In this document: piece by piece, positions 9,992 through 17,484 of the stretch
How the letters are laid out: each line of letters starts with the position of its first letter
Numbering within the stretch: position 1 is the stretch's first letter
Translations under genes and position numbers: made by a program
Notes under the pieces: model-generated
The model's input: the letters and a program-made list of their open reading frames with translations, nothing else
The model's database searches: none
What the model was told of the DNA's origin: nothing
Assembly: GCA_025055975.1 (NCBI GenBank)
Contig: JANWWM010000090.1
Location: 1 to 58,835 of the forward strand
Origin: Chloroherpetonaceae bacterium
Lineage (GTDB): Bacteria > Bacteroidota > Chlorobiia > Chlorobiales > Thermochlorobacteraceae
Direction of reading: 5' to 3'
DNA length: 58,835 nucleotides

Positions 9992-11098
9992 ATGGGTCTC
10001 TTTGGCGCAGCAGAAGCGACAATCGCTCGCTCTGATTACGAGGTAGTCCTCGAAGGTGGCACGAGCACATGGGGCAAGCTCAAAGCCCGCGCCACGATTA
10101 ACGTTACGCCCGCAATCCCGCTTCTTCCGACGGATTTGAACATCAAGCTCAAATGCAAACCGATTGGCGACAGCAAAGACGTCGTGCGGTTCTCGTGCCT
10201 TATCGAGACCGTTGTCGATAGCACCGTGAAAAAACTCACGGTCGAAGCCGACATCGCCAACGAATCGGAAGAGCGGCGCGTCGCCGTCGGCGATGGGGTC
10301 GTAACCGTAGGCGACTTTTCTCACGCCTTCTCGTTTGAAGGCTCCGTGGTCAATCTTTACTACTATAAATCCGACGTCATTCGTCGCAACATTCCGAACC
10401 CGCGTTATCTGCAAGGGCGGCAGTTCCACGACATTCTGATGAAGATCCCGCTTGAAAACGACGACCTCATTCAAACTTGGGAGGCGACGCTTTCGAGCAT
10501 TCGCAATTCGGGACCGAACTTCGGCGACTGGATTCGAGACTTCTGGTTCATCGGACCTGCGCGCAACGCCCTTGACGAAGGCGGACAACGCATCTCGAAC
10601 TTGGAGGTCGTCAGCATCGGCACGCAAGGCACGCCGCAAGAGCCGCTCGGCGTATCCAATTGGCGCTTCTCCAACGCGGGTTCGGGCGTTGTGGACGCGG
10701 TCTCGCGTTGGGTCGAACTCTTCCCCGTCGAGAAACTGCTCGGACGCGAAGCGGCGATCGAAGCCTCTTTCCGATCCGACTCGCAGGGGATTGAAGTGAA
10801 AGCGGACGGCAACTTGCCCGGCATTTCCATCGACGCGGGCGGCGGGTTGCGCAGAATTCTCAACCACCCGCTCATTCCGATCATTCACCACGGCATCGTG
10901 GGCAAATACAACGATTTCCGCGTCGATACGCAATTGACCATCACGCTGCCGCCGGGCTACAAGATTCGTTACGCCGCGCCGCAATATCGCACCCAAGTCG
11001 GCGAAACTTACAAGTGGTATGGCGGCACATATGCCAAGTGGGTCGAGCACATCTGCAAGGGCGGAACGGGACAATTTGAAGTCCTCTACGCGCAATAG
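9992..11098 (+). CDS. fmoA: Fenna-Matthews-Olson bacteriochlorophyll a antenna protein
   Basis: FMO trimers carry excitation from the chlorosome baseplate to the type I reaction centre on the cytoplasmic side of the membrane. The 368-residue protein is recognisable along its whole length (SDYEVVLEGG, IADNE-type strands, NHPLIPIIHHG, FEVLYAQ end). The bacteriochlorophyll-ligating histidines known from Chlorobaculum tepidum (110, 145, 290, 297, 298) correspond here to His111, His146, His292, His299 and His300. Of the two redox-active cysteines described in C. tepidum, Cys353 is kept (Cys355) but Cys49 is Leu49. Cys55 and Cys69 lie nearby. The gene stands alone, with an AGGAG site and a strong terminator. 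Confidence 0.99.
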   Translation: MGLFGAAEATIARSDYEVVLEGGTSTWGKLKARATINVTPAIPLLPTDLNIKLKCKPIGDSKDVVRFSCLIETVVDSTVKKLTVEADIANESEERRVAVGDGVVTVGDFSHAFSFEGSVVNLYYYKSDVIRRNIPNPRYLQGRQFHDILMKIPLENDDLIQTWEATLSSIRNSGPNFGDWIRDFWFIGPARNALDEGGQRISNLEVVSIGTQGTPQEPLGVSNWRFSNAGSGVVDAVSRWVELFPVEKLLGREAAIEASFRSDSQGIEVKADGNLPGISIDAGGGLRRILNHPLIPIIHHGIVGKYNDFRVDTQLTITLPPGYKIRYAAPQYRTQVGETYKWYGGTYAKWVEHICKGGTGQFEVLYAQ

Positions 11099-11264
11099 CA
11101 GAGAGCGCGACGCGAAGATTGTTTTTTCACATAGCGGAAACGGGTAAAGCCGTCCGCGCCATCAATGCGATGAAACATTCGCAACGTCATCTTGCCCGAG
11201 AAAAAGGTTTGCGCGCCTGAAGAAAGGGCTTCCCGACAAACGCGGGAAAAAAGATGAAATGCGC

Positions 11265-11296
11265 AAAGACCGAATGGACGCATTCGGTCTTTTTAT
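11265..11296 (+). terminator. Strong terminator between fmoA and thiE
   Basis: A perfect 12-bp stem (AAAGACCGAATG at 11265-11276 and its complement at 11281-11292) with loop GACG is followed by TTATTT. It ends the fmoA transcript. It may also serve the convergent thiE transcript less well. Confidence 0.85.
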
Positions 11297-11302
11297 TTCG
11301 AG

Positions 11303-11896
11303 TCAACGCCCGCATCGAAGCGCGTCGAGATAAGCGACAGTGACGGCGCGCGCATCGATCGCGCTCATCACGCCATTCATCGTCGCAACGCCAAACGCGC
11401 CGCGTTCCAAGCATCGTCGGGCGTTCTCGGGCGTGATGCCGCCAACGGCGTAGACGGGAATGGAAACCGCCTTGCAAACCGCTTCAAGCGCGTTTAAGCC
11501 TCGCGGTTCGCTCGCTTTCGAAACGGTCTCGAACACATGTCCGAAGACGAGATAATCCGCGCCGCTTCTTTCGGCATCGAGCGCGCCAGCGACGTTATGA
11601 ACGCTTCGTCCGACGAGATTTCTAAAAAACTTTTTCGCGGTCTGAACGGGAAGGGAATCTTCGGGCAGGTGCAGTCCGTCGGCATCGACGGCGAGCGCGA
11701 TATCGAGCCGACCATTCACGAGCAATTTCGCATCGTGCGAAGAGGCGACGTCGCGGAGCGAGCGCGCCAAAGTCAGCAGCGGCTTTGCGTCCAAATTTTT
11801 TTCGCGCAACTGCGCGAGCCGCGCGCCCGACGCGAAGGCTTCGTCAAGGATTTTTTCCAAAGGCTGAACCGCAACGGCGCGGTTCGTGATGAGCAT
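11303..11896 (-). CDS. thiE: Thiamine phosphate synthase (ThiE/TenI family)
   Basis: ThiE joins the pyrimidine and thiazole halves of thiamine. The small TIM-barrel protein shows the family run LITNRAV, QLREKNL, LVNGRLDIALAVDADGLHL, SVHN, DYLVFGHVFET and YAVGGITPENA. The usual Asp in the IND-type strand is replaced (NGR), so a TenI-like regulatory or isomerase role is not excluded. I use the ATG at 11896. A TTG at 11938, overlapping the aminotransferase stop, would add 14 residues and complete the first strand. It is probably co-transcribed with the upstream aminotransferase. Confidence 0.8.
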   Translation of the reverse strand: MLITNRAVAVQPLEKILDEAFASGARLAQLREKNLDAKPLLTLARSLRDVASSHDAKLLVNGRLDIALAVDADGLHLPEDSLPVQTAKKFFRNLVGRSVHNVAGALDAERSGADYLVFGHVFETVSKASEPRGLNALEAVCKAVSIPVYAVGGITPENARRCLERGAFGVATMNGVMSAIDARAVTVAYLDALRCGR

Positions 11897-11927
11897 CAAG
11901 CGCAGCTCGTTGCCGAGCGTCGTGGCG

Positions 11928-13157
11928 TTACTTCGCAAGGGAGAGTTTGCCTTCAAAGAAGTTCGCCGCGAAATCGGCGACGCGATGATACACGTCTTTG
12001 AGCGTTTCCACGTCGGGCAAAAAGACGATGCGGAAGAAGCCGTCTTTCGGGTTCGTGCCGAAGCCCGAACCGTGAACGAAAAGCACGCCTTTTTCGCGGA
12101 GCAATCCCAAAACGAATTCCTCGTCCGTGCCGAGTTCGCCATCGCGCAGATCGACTTGCGCCATCGCGTAGAAAGCGCCTTGCGGCTTGTTGCAAGAAAA
12201 GCCCTCGATGCGATTGAGCATATCGTAGGTGACGTCGCGTTGAGCGCGCAGACGCGCCATCGTCGCATCGAGATACGATTTGGGCAAATTCATGGCGACG
12301 GGAACGGCATGCTGCGGCGACATTGGCGCGCAGAGTCTCGCGTCGGCAAGTTTGCGAATCGCGCCCATCACGTCGGGCATCGCTTGGGAGTTCGTAACCG
12401 TCATCCAACCCAAGCGCCAACCGGGCGCGAGATAATTTTTGGAAAGCGATTCGAGCGTAACGACGGGCAAGTCGTCGCCCGCCAAACTTGCCATTGGCGC
12501 GTGAACGCCGTCGTAGATGAGTTTGTGATAGACTTCGTCGGCGATGACGATGAGACCGTTTCGCCGCGCCACGTCGAGCATGGCGGCGAGCGTCTCTTTC
12601 GAATAAAGCGCGCCCGTCGGATTGTTCGGATTGATGATGACCAAGAGTTTCGTTCTCGGCGTAACGAGCGATTGCAACTCGTCGATGTCGGGTTGCCAAT
12701 CGTTCTTCGGATTTTGTCGGTATTTGACTTCCTTTGCGCCGATTTTCATCGCAAGGGCGGAGTAGAGCGGATAACCGGGGCTTGGAACGAGAACCTCGTC
12801 GCCGGGTTCAAGGACGGCGGCGAAGACGATGTCGGCGGCTTCGGACGCGCCGTAGGTGAAAATCACGTCGTCGGGCGTGGCGCGAATGTTGCGCCGTTTG
12901 GCTTCTTCGGCGACGGCTTCGCGCGCGGCGGCGATGCCCGCCGACGGCGAGTAACTGGAATGCCCATCGCGCAGCGCTTTGACGTTCGCCTCGATGAGTT
13001 CTTGCGGCGGCTGAAAACCGTATAGCACGGGGTCGCCGATGTTCAGGTAAGTAACCTTTTTGCCTTGCGCCTCGATTTTCTTGGCTTCGACAACGATGTT
13101 GCGAATGGCGTATTTGTAGTTTTGCGTGCGCGACGCGGGCGCGTATCTCGTAGCCAT
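11928..13157 (-). CDS. Class I/II pyridoxal-phosphate aminotransferase (alanine/aspartate type)
   Basis: The 409-residue protein belongs to fold type I aminotransferases, closest in motif content to AlaA-like alanine transaminases. It has YNIGDP-like YLNIGDP near residue 38, NPNNPTGALYS (about 178-188) and the PLP-binding Lys in SLSKNYLAPGWRLGW. It transfers amino groups between an amino acid and a 2-oxo acid; the exact substrate is uncertain. A TATATTTC box lies on the minus strand at 13189-13196, about 32 bases upstream. Confidence 0.88.
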   Translation of the reverse strand: MATRYAPASRTQNYKYAIRNIVVEAKKIEAQGKKVTYLNIGDPVLYGFQPPQELIEANVKALRDGHSSYSPSAGIAAAREAVAEEAKRRNIRATPDDVIFTYGASEAADIVFAAVLEPGDEVLVPSPGYPLYSALAMKIGAKEVKYRQNPKNDWQPDIDELQSLVTPRTKLLVIINPNNPTGALYSKETLAAMLDVARRNGLIVIADEVYHKLIYDGVHAPMASLAGDDLPVVTLESLSKNYLAPGWRLGWMTVTNSQAMPDVMGAIRKLADARLCAPMSPQHAVPVAMNLPKSYLDATMARLRAQRDVTYDMLNRIEGFSCNKPQGAFYAMAQVDLRDGELGTDEEFVLGLLREKGVLFVHGSGFGTNPKDGFFRIVFLPDVETLKDVYHRVADFAANFFEGKLSLAK

Positions 13158-13221
13158 AGTCGGAAAGGATTGCTTGAACGAACCGAGCGAAATATAGCGA
13201 AATTCGCCCTTGCGCGACGCT

Positions 13222-13962
13222 TCAATTCGCCACGCGCCAAATGTCGTCTTTTCTCACGAGCGCGCAGTCGCCCTCGTTCAAGCCGAGCGCGCGCAAATCG
13301 AGATTGCCAAAACGAATGCGCGTCAAGCGTTCGGCTTTGTTGCCCAGCGCTTCGAGAATGCGTCTGACTTCGCGGTTTTTGCCTTCGAAGAGCGTGAGTT
13401 CGATTTGTCGTGGCGAAAGGAGTTTGACGGATTCGGGCTTGGCGAAGTAGGTCTCGCCTCGCGCCTCGATTTGAACGCCGCTTTCGAGGCGCGCCAATTC
13501 GGCGTTGGAAAGCGGACGAGCGAGCTTGGCGCGATAAGTTTTCGGAACGCGATTTTCGGGATTCGTCAGAAAGTCGGCGAAGTGGTTGTCGTTGGTGAAA
13601 AGGAGCAAACCGTCGGTGTCTTTGTCCAATCTGCCGACGGCGAACAGACGTTCGGAAATTCGATGCCGTTGCAGGAAGGGTCGCAAATCGTCGTAGACCG
13701 TGGCGCGCCCGCGCTCGTCGCTCGTGGTGGCGATGACGTCGCGTCGCTTGTTCATCGCCACATGCCAGAGCGCTTTTTGGGGCGAGACGATTGCGCCCGC
13801 GATTTCAATCGTCGCGTCGATTGGCACGGGTTGAAACGGCGCGAGAACGATGTTGCCGTTGACCTTGACTTTGCCTTCGCGGATGAGCGTTTCAGCCGCT
13901 TTGCGCGAGCAGTAGCCGCGTTGCGAAAGCAAACGATTGAGCGATTTGCGTTTGTTCGGCAT
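13222..13962 (-). CDS. RsuA/RluB-family pseudouridine synthase
   Basis: The 246-residue protein has an N-terminal S4 RNA-binding domain (LNRLLSQRGYCSRKAAETLI, residues 8-27). A pseudouridine synthase domain follows, with catalytic Asp in GRLDKDTDGLLL and the later motif EGKNREVRRILEALG. The family isomerises specific uridines in 16S or 23S rRNA. The target (RsuA, RluB, RluE or RluF type) cannot be assigned. The start at 13962 lies only 11 bases downstream of the tRNA-Leu terminator on the same strand. Confidence 0.9.
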   Translation of the reverse strand: MPNKRKSLNRLLSQRGYCSRKAAETLIREGKVKVNGNIVLAPFQPVPIDATIEIAGAIVSPQKALWHVAMNKRRDVIATTSDERGRATVYDDLRPFLQRHRISERLFAVGRLDKDTDGLLLFTNDNHFADFLTNPENRVPKTYRAKLARPLSNAELARLESGVQIEARGETYFAKPESVKLLSPRQIELTLFEGKNREVRRILEALGNKAERLTRIRFGNLDLRALGLNEGDCALVRKDDIWRVAN

Positions 13963-13972
13963 CGCCAGAAAA

Positions 13973-14000
13973 CGAAAAAGCCGCGAGCGAATCGCGGCTT
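13973..14000 (-). terminator. Terminator of tRNA-Leu
   Basis: Read leftward, a 9-bp stem AAGCCGCGA/TCGCGGCTT (14000-13992 with 13986-13978) and a 5-base loop are followed by a T run at 13977-13974. It lies just after the tRNA-Leu 3' end. Confidence 0.75.
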
Positions 14001-14003
14001 CGG

Positions 14004-14085
14004 TGCCCAGGAGGAGACTCGAACTCCTACGCCTCGCGGCGCTACCACCTCAAAGTAGTGCGTCTACCAATTCCGCCACCTGGGC
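14004..14085 (-). tRNA. tRNA-Leu (anticodon GAG)
   Basis: The leftward sequence folds as a class II tRNA. It has a 7-bp acceptor stem GCCCAGG/CCTGGGC, a D-arm containing GGTAGACGC, an anticodon loop TTGAGGT giving anticodon GAG, a long variable arm (GCGCCGCGAGGCG region), and the T-arm GGAGTTCGAGTCTCC. The discriminator is A. CCA is not encoded, so it must be added by nucleotidyltransferase. Confidence 0.95.
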
Positions 14086-14104
14086 AGTCGCGCAAACATA
14101 TCGA

Positions 14105-14140
14105 CAAAAAAGGCTACTCGCAACGCTATGGCGAGTAGCC
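14105..14140 (-). terminator. Terminator of tRNA-Lys
   Basis: Leftward, GGCTACTCG (14140-14132) pairs with CGAGTAGCC (14120-14112) around an 11-base loop, followed by a T6 run at 14111-14106. It separates tRNA-Lys from tRNA-Leu, so the two tRNAs seem to be independent units. Confidence 0.75.
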
Positions 14141-14149
14141 GATTCGTCG

Positions 14150-14222
14150 TGAGCATAGATGGACTCGAACCATCGACCCTCTCATTAAAAGTGAGATGCT
14201 CTACCGACTGAGCTATATGCTC
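14150..14222 (-). tRNA. tRNA-Lys (anticodon UUU)
   Basis: A 73-base tRNA with acceptor GAGCATA, D-arm GCTCAGTCGGTAGAGC, anticodon stem-loop CTCACTTTTAATGAG (anticodon TTT), T-arm GATGGTTCGAGTCCATC and discriminator A. CCA is not encoded. Confidence 0.96.
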
Positions 14223-14305
14223 GACCACGTCGCGTCGTTTCAAACGCTGACGCACTTGAAAGAAACTTTGAATTGGCGCGAAAACGTTTCGCTCAAAAAA
14301 CCAAA

Positions 14306-14413
14306 TCAATTGTTGCGATAACGCAGACGCTTTTTATGGCGGTTTTTGCGACGGCGCTTTTTGCGCTTGTGCGTCGCCATCTTGTGTCGCTTGCGCTTTC
14401 TTCCGCAGGGCAT
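14306..14413 (-). CDS. Tiny basic ribosome-associated protein (AURKAIP1/COX24, mS38-like)
   Basis: A 35-residue protein starts MPCGRKRKRHKMATHKRKKR and continues with more Arg/Lys/His before the stop at 14306; over half of its residues are basic. This matches the short AURKAIP1/COX24-domain proteins annotated widely in Bacteroidetes. They are related to the C-terminus of mitochondrial mS38 and to actinobacterial bS22. It probably binds the small ribosomal subunit. No clear ribosome binding site is visible. It lies leftward, 83 bases upstream of tRNA-Lys, in an otherwise empty gap. Confidence 0.8.
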   Translation of the reverse strand: MPCGRKRKRHKMATHKRKKRRRKNRHKKRLRYRNN

Positions 14414-14643
14414 TTGTCAAAAATGCGTCGTGTTTCAAAAGGATTGCAAAGATAGAGAAATTTCCCCGTCTTGTCAAGGCTTTTTCCAAAAACGCGCTCG
14501 AAGCCGCGAGCGGGAAGGTTCGCGCGCGAGGTTGCGAAACGTGAGGCGCCCTGAAAAACGCTCTCGTTCAAAAGCGACGCGGTTTTCGTAGATTGCGCCG
14601 CGTTCAAAACATTTTCTCCGATTGATCCAAACCTTTCCGCAAC

Positions 14644-16200
14644 ATGCAAAACGCCAATCAAGCCAAATTCCAACAACTGCAATCTCTTCGAGAAGAAGCT
14701 CTAAAACTCGGCGGCGAGGCGCGAATCGCCGCGCAACATAAAAAAGGCAAGCTCACCGCGCGCGAGCGGCTGGATTTGCTTCTCGACAAAGGCTCGTTCC
14801 AAGAAATCGGAATGTTCGTCAAGCATCAATGCTCGAACTTCGGAATGAGCGAACAACGCTATTTGGGCGACGGCGTCATCACGGGCTTCGGGACGATCAA
14901 CGGCAGAACGGTCTATGTCTTCTCGCAAGATTTCACCGTGTTTGGCGGCTCGCTTTCGGGCGCAAACGCGGCGAAAATTTGCAAGATTATGGATTTGGCG
15001 ATGAAGAACGGATGTCCCATCATCGGCTTGAACGATTCGGGCGGAGCGCGCATTCAAGAAGGCGTGGATTCGCTCGGCGGCTACGCGGACATCTTTCTGC
15101 GCAACACGCTCGCGTCGGGAGTCGTGCCGCAAATCTCGGCGATTCTCGGTCCGTGCGCGGGCGGGGCGGTCTATTCGCCCGCGATCACCGATTTCATCTT
15201 GATGGCGAAGAACACGAGTTATATGTTCGTTACGGGACCCAACGTGGTCAAGACCGTTACGCACGAGGAAGTGTCGTTTGAAGAACTTGGCGGCGCGGAA
15301 ACGCATGCCACCAAATCGGGCGTGGCGCACTTTGCGTGCGAAAACGAGGTCGAGGTCATCGAGACGATTAAAAAATTGCTCTCGTATATGCCGCAAAATT
15401 GCGAAGACCGCCCCGCCGACATTGCCGAAGTTCCGCCCCTTCCAAACGCGGGCGAAACGCTCGACAACATCATTCCCGATTCGCCCAACAAGCCCTACTC
15501 CATGCGCGAGGTGATTGCGAACCTTGTCGACGGCGGCGAGTTTTTGGAAGTGCAAAAAGACTTTGCCGAAAGCATCGTCATCGGCTTTGCGCGGCTCGGC
15601 GGAATGAGCGTTGGCATCGTCGCCAACGAGCCAAGCGGATTGGCGGGCGTTTTGGGCATCAAATCCTCGCGCAAGGCGGCGCGCTTCGTGCGCTTCTGCG
15701 ATTGCTTCAACATTCCGCTCCTGACGCTCGTCGATGTGCCCGGCTTTTTGCCCGGCACCGATCAAGAATGGGGCGGCATCATCGTTCACGGCGCGAAGTT
15801 GCTTTACGCCTTCGCCGAAGCCACCGTGCCGAAAATCACCGTCATCACGCGCAAAGCCTACGGCGGCGCTTACGACGTGATGAACTCCAAACACATTCGC
15901 GGCGACTTCAACTTCGCATGGCCCACCGCCGAAATCGCCGTGATGGGCGCGCAAGGCGCGGCGGAAATCATCTTCAAAAAGGAAATCGACGCCGCCCCCG
16001 ACAAAGACGCGGAACTCAAAAAGAAAACCGAAGAATTCGAGCGCCTCTTCGCCAACCCATATCTTGCCGCCGAAAAAGGCTACATCGACGAAGTGATTTA
16101 TCCGCGAGAAACGCGCGAGCGACTCATTCGCGCCTTCCGAGCCATCAAATACAAGGTCGATACGAACCCGCGCAAAAAGCACGGCAACATTCCGCTCTGA
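14644..16200 (+). CDS. pccB: Acyl-CoA carboxylase carboxyltransferase (propionyl-CoA carboxylase beta type)
   Basis: The 518-residue protein has the fused N- and C-terminal carboxyltransferase domains of PccB. Visible motifs are [13 protein letters not shown] near residue 37, oxyanion-hole segments [12 protein letters not shown] and [12 protein letters not shown] in the first half, and [30 protein letters not shown] split across the second half. It lacks the N-terminal zinc ribbon of AccD. It transfers CO2 from carboxybiotin to propionyl- or acetyl-CoA and could share AccB/AccC from 5253-7135. The substrate is uncertain. No carrier or carboxylase gene is adjacent. Confidence 0.92.
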   Translation: MQNANQAKFQQLQSLREEALKLGGEARIAAQHKKGKLTARERLDLLLDKGSFQEIGMFVKHQCSNFGMSEQRYLGDGVITGFGTINGRTVYVFSQDFTVFGGSLSGANAAKICKIMDLAMKNGCPIIGLNDSGGARIQEGVDSLGGYADIFLRNTLASGVVPQISAILGPCAGGAVYSPAITDFILMAKNTSYMFVTGPNVVKTVTHEEVSFEELGGAETHATKSGVAHFACENEVEVIETIKKLLSYMPQNCEDRPADIAEVPPLPNAGETLDNIIPDSPNKPYSMREVIANLVDGGEFLEVQKDFAESIVIGFARLGGMSVGIVANEPSGLAGVLGIKSSRKAARFVRFCDCFNIPLLTLVDVPGFLPGTDQEWGGIIVHGAKLLYAFAEATVPKITVITRKAYGGAYDVMNSKHIRGDFNFAWPTAEIAVMGAQGAAEIIFKKEIDAAPDKDAELKKKTEEFERLFANPYLAAEKGYIDEVIYPRETRERLIRAFRAIKYKVDTNPRKKHGNIPL

Positions 16201-16218
16201 CGCGAATCCATCTTCGCC

Positions 16219-16285
16219 CGTTCCGAACCTCGGCGAAGCGAAGAATCCGCGACGACCAACGGGATTCTCGCTTCGCTTGGAACGG
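16219..16285. repeat. Inverted-repeat element, copy 2
   Basis: CGTTCCGAACCTCGGCGAAG and the following AAGAATCC (to about 16248) match, inverted, the arm GGATTCTCGCTTCGCTTGGA ending near 16285. It lies 18 bases after the pccB stop. It is the same type as the elements at 7161 and 38541. Confidence 0.6.
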
Positions 16286-16362
16286 AAACGAGCGCGCAAG
16301 AAAAAGCCGTATCTTCGCGCCGCCGCAGTAGCGTCTTTTTCAACCACAAACTTTCAACGACA

Positions 16363-16929
16363 ATGACAAAATCGCGCTTCTTCATCGCCGTTCTTTTCCT
16401 CTCAATCCTTTGCGAGCCGCTTTCGGCAGGCAATCCATCGCCCTTTATGCGTTATCTGCCGCGTCGGGGCGACATAGCGATTGCGGCGCGAGGCGGGTTG
16501 CTCTTCGCCAATGACACGTTCATCGGACATACGACCCTCGCTTACGGGTTGCTCAACGGCGTTGCGCTCAACGGACACATTGGCTTCGGGCAAAATCCCT
16601 ACGAAACCTATTTTGGCGGCGACTTGCGCATAACGCTTTTTGCCAATCGCAGCGTTGGCTTCGATGCTTACTTCGGCGGACATGCGGGCGGCGTCGGAAG
16701 CGGCTTGGACTTCGGCGGAATTTTGGACTTCAATCTCGGCAGAATTGGCTTCATCACGGGAATCGATGGCGACCACATTATGCGCGGCGCGAGCGCAACG
16801 CCCATCAACTTTTTCGCGGGCATTGACCTTGGACTGTCGAGAAGCGCGCGGTTTGGGGTCGTCGCGGGTTTCGCCCTGACGCGAAGCGCGACGAGCGAAA
16901 TCACGGCGGGGGTGAATTTGTATTTCTGA
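16363..16929 (+). CDS. Small outer-membrane beta-barrel-like protein
   Basis: The 188-residue product starts with a signal peptide (MTKSRFFIAVLFLSILCEPLSAG). Alternating Gly- and aromatic-rich strands follow, and it ends in LYF. A C-terminal aromatic residue is typical for proteins inserted by the BAM complex. No named family is recognised. A TATCTTCG promoter-like box lies at 16310-16317, about 46 bases before the start. Confidence 0.7.
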   Translation: MTKSRFFIAVLFLSILCEPLSAGNPSPFMRYLPRRGDIAIAARGGLLFANDTFIGHTTLAYGLLNGVALNGHIGFGQNPYETYFGGDLRITLFANRSVGFDAYFGGHAGGVGSGLDFGGILDFNLGRIGFITGIDGDHIMRGASATPINFFAGIDLGLSRSARFGVVAGFALTRSATSEITAGVNLYF

Positions 16930-16959
16930 CGCGACAAATCGAGCGCAAACGAAGAGCGA

Positions 16960-16996
16960 AAACGAAAAAGGGGCTTCTAAAAGCCCCTTTCGTTTT
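16960..16996. terminator. Bidirectional terminator between the barrel gene and tmRNA
   Basis: AAAGGGGCTT and AAGCCCCTTT pair around a short loop, flanked by A-rich and T-rich arms (AACGAAAAA and TCGTTTT). It can stop both the rightward gene and the leftward tmRNA. Confidence 0.75.
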
Positions 16997-17395
16997 GGTG
17001 GAGATGGCGGGAATCGAACCCGCGTCCAGAATCCTGTTAAAATCAGTTCCCACGCTCATCTTCGGTTTTTGAAGTTCGTCTCTGACGGCGCAACCGACAG
17101 CGGTTCAGAGACTATCTCAACTGGATATTCGCCAAGTCCGTTGAGAACAAACTTAGCGAAGCCCACGCGCGAGCGAAGCTCAAGCGCAAGTTATGACGCG
17201 GGTCGGGCTTTCGTGTGGGCATCGAACTGCCCGACGGCGTGGTCTGGCTAATTAGCTTCTGCTAATTAGGCAGCCATGGCGTAAGAATAATCTTCCGCAC
17301 TTGCTTTTGCGCAGACTTCTTTAACGAGTCCGTCCGCGCGGAAACTCGGAGCGCAACTGATTCCGCCAGCGATCCTGTCGAAACCTGTCATCCCC
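16996..17395 (-). ncRNA. ssrA: Transfer-messenger RNA
   Basis: tmRNA rescues stalled ribosomes and tags the product for proteolysis. The leftward RNA begins GGGGATGACAGGTTTCGACA, whose first seven bases pair with CATCTCC at the 3' end. The T-arm GCGGGTTCGATTCCCGC precedes it, and the terminal ACCA is encoded. The tag reading frame ends at the TAA at 17268-17266. It reads AKASAEDYSYAMAA if the resume codon is the GCA at 17310. The EDYSYAMAA end resembles the Chlorobium tag. Confidence 0.97.
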
Positions 17396-17418
17396 ATTTT
17401 GCCAAAGAACTTGGGAGG

Positions 17419-17449
17419 CAAATATACGCCAAATCAACGTTTGCGACAA
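17419..17449 (-). promoter_or_regulatory. Putative ssrA promoter (TTG-N20-TATATTTG)
   Basis: On the minus strand, TTG (17449-17447), 20 bases, then TATATTTG (17426-17419) exactly match the Bacteroidetes-type consensus. It lies 24 bases upstream of the mature tmRNA 5' end, which leaves room for a short RNase P-removed leader. Confidence 0.6.
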
Positions 17450-17484
17450 CGCTTATACGACGCGACGCGCAAAGCGTTTCGCCT

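Noticed and set aside
14273-14455. 60-codon rightward ORF upstream of pccB
   Set aside because: It is the antisense of the 35-residue AURKAIP1/COX24-like gene, which fits a known family much better.
14701-16347. Long leftward open frame of about 548 codons opposite pccB
   Set aside because: It lies wholly antisense to a well-supported gene. The GC-rich, codon-biased sequence keeps the opposite strand free of stops, and the translation has no recognisable domain.
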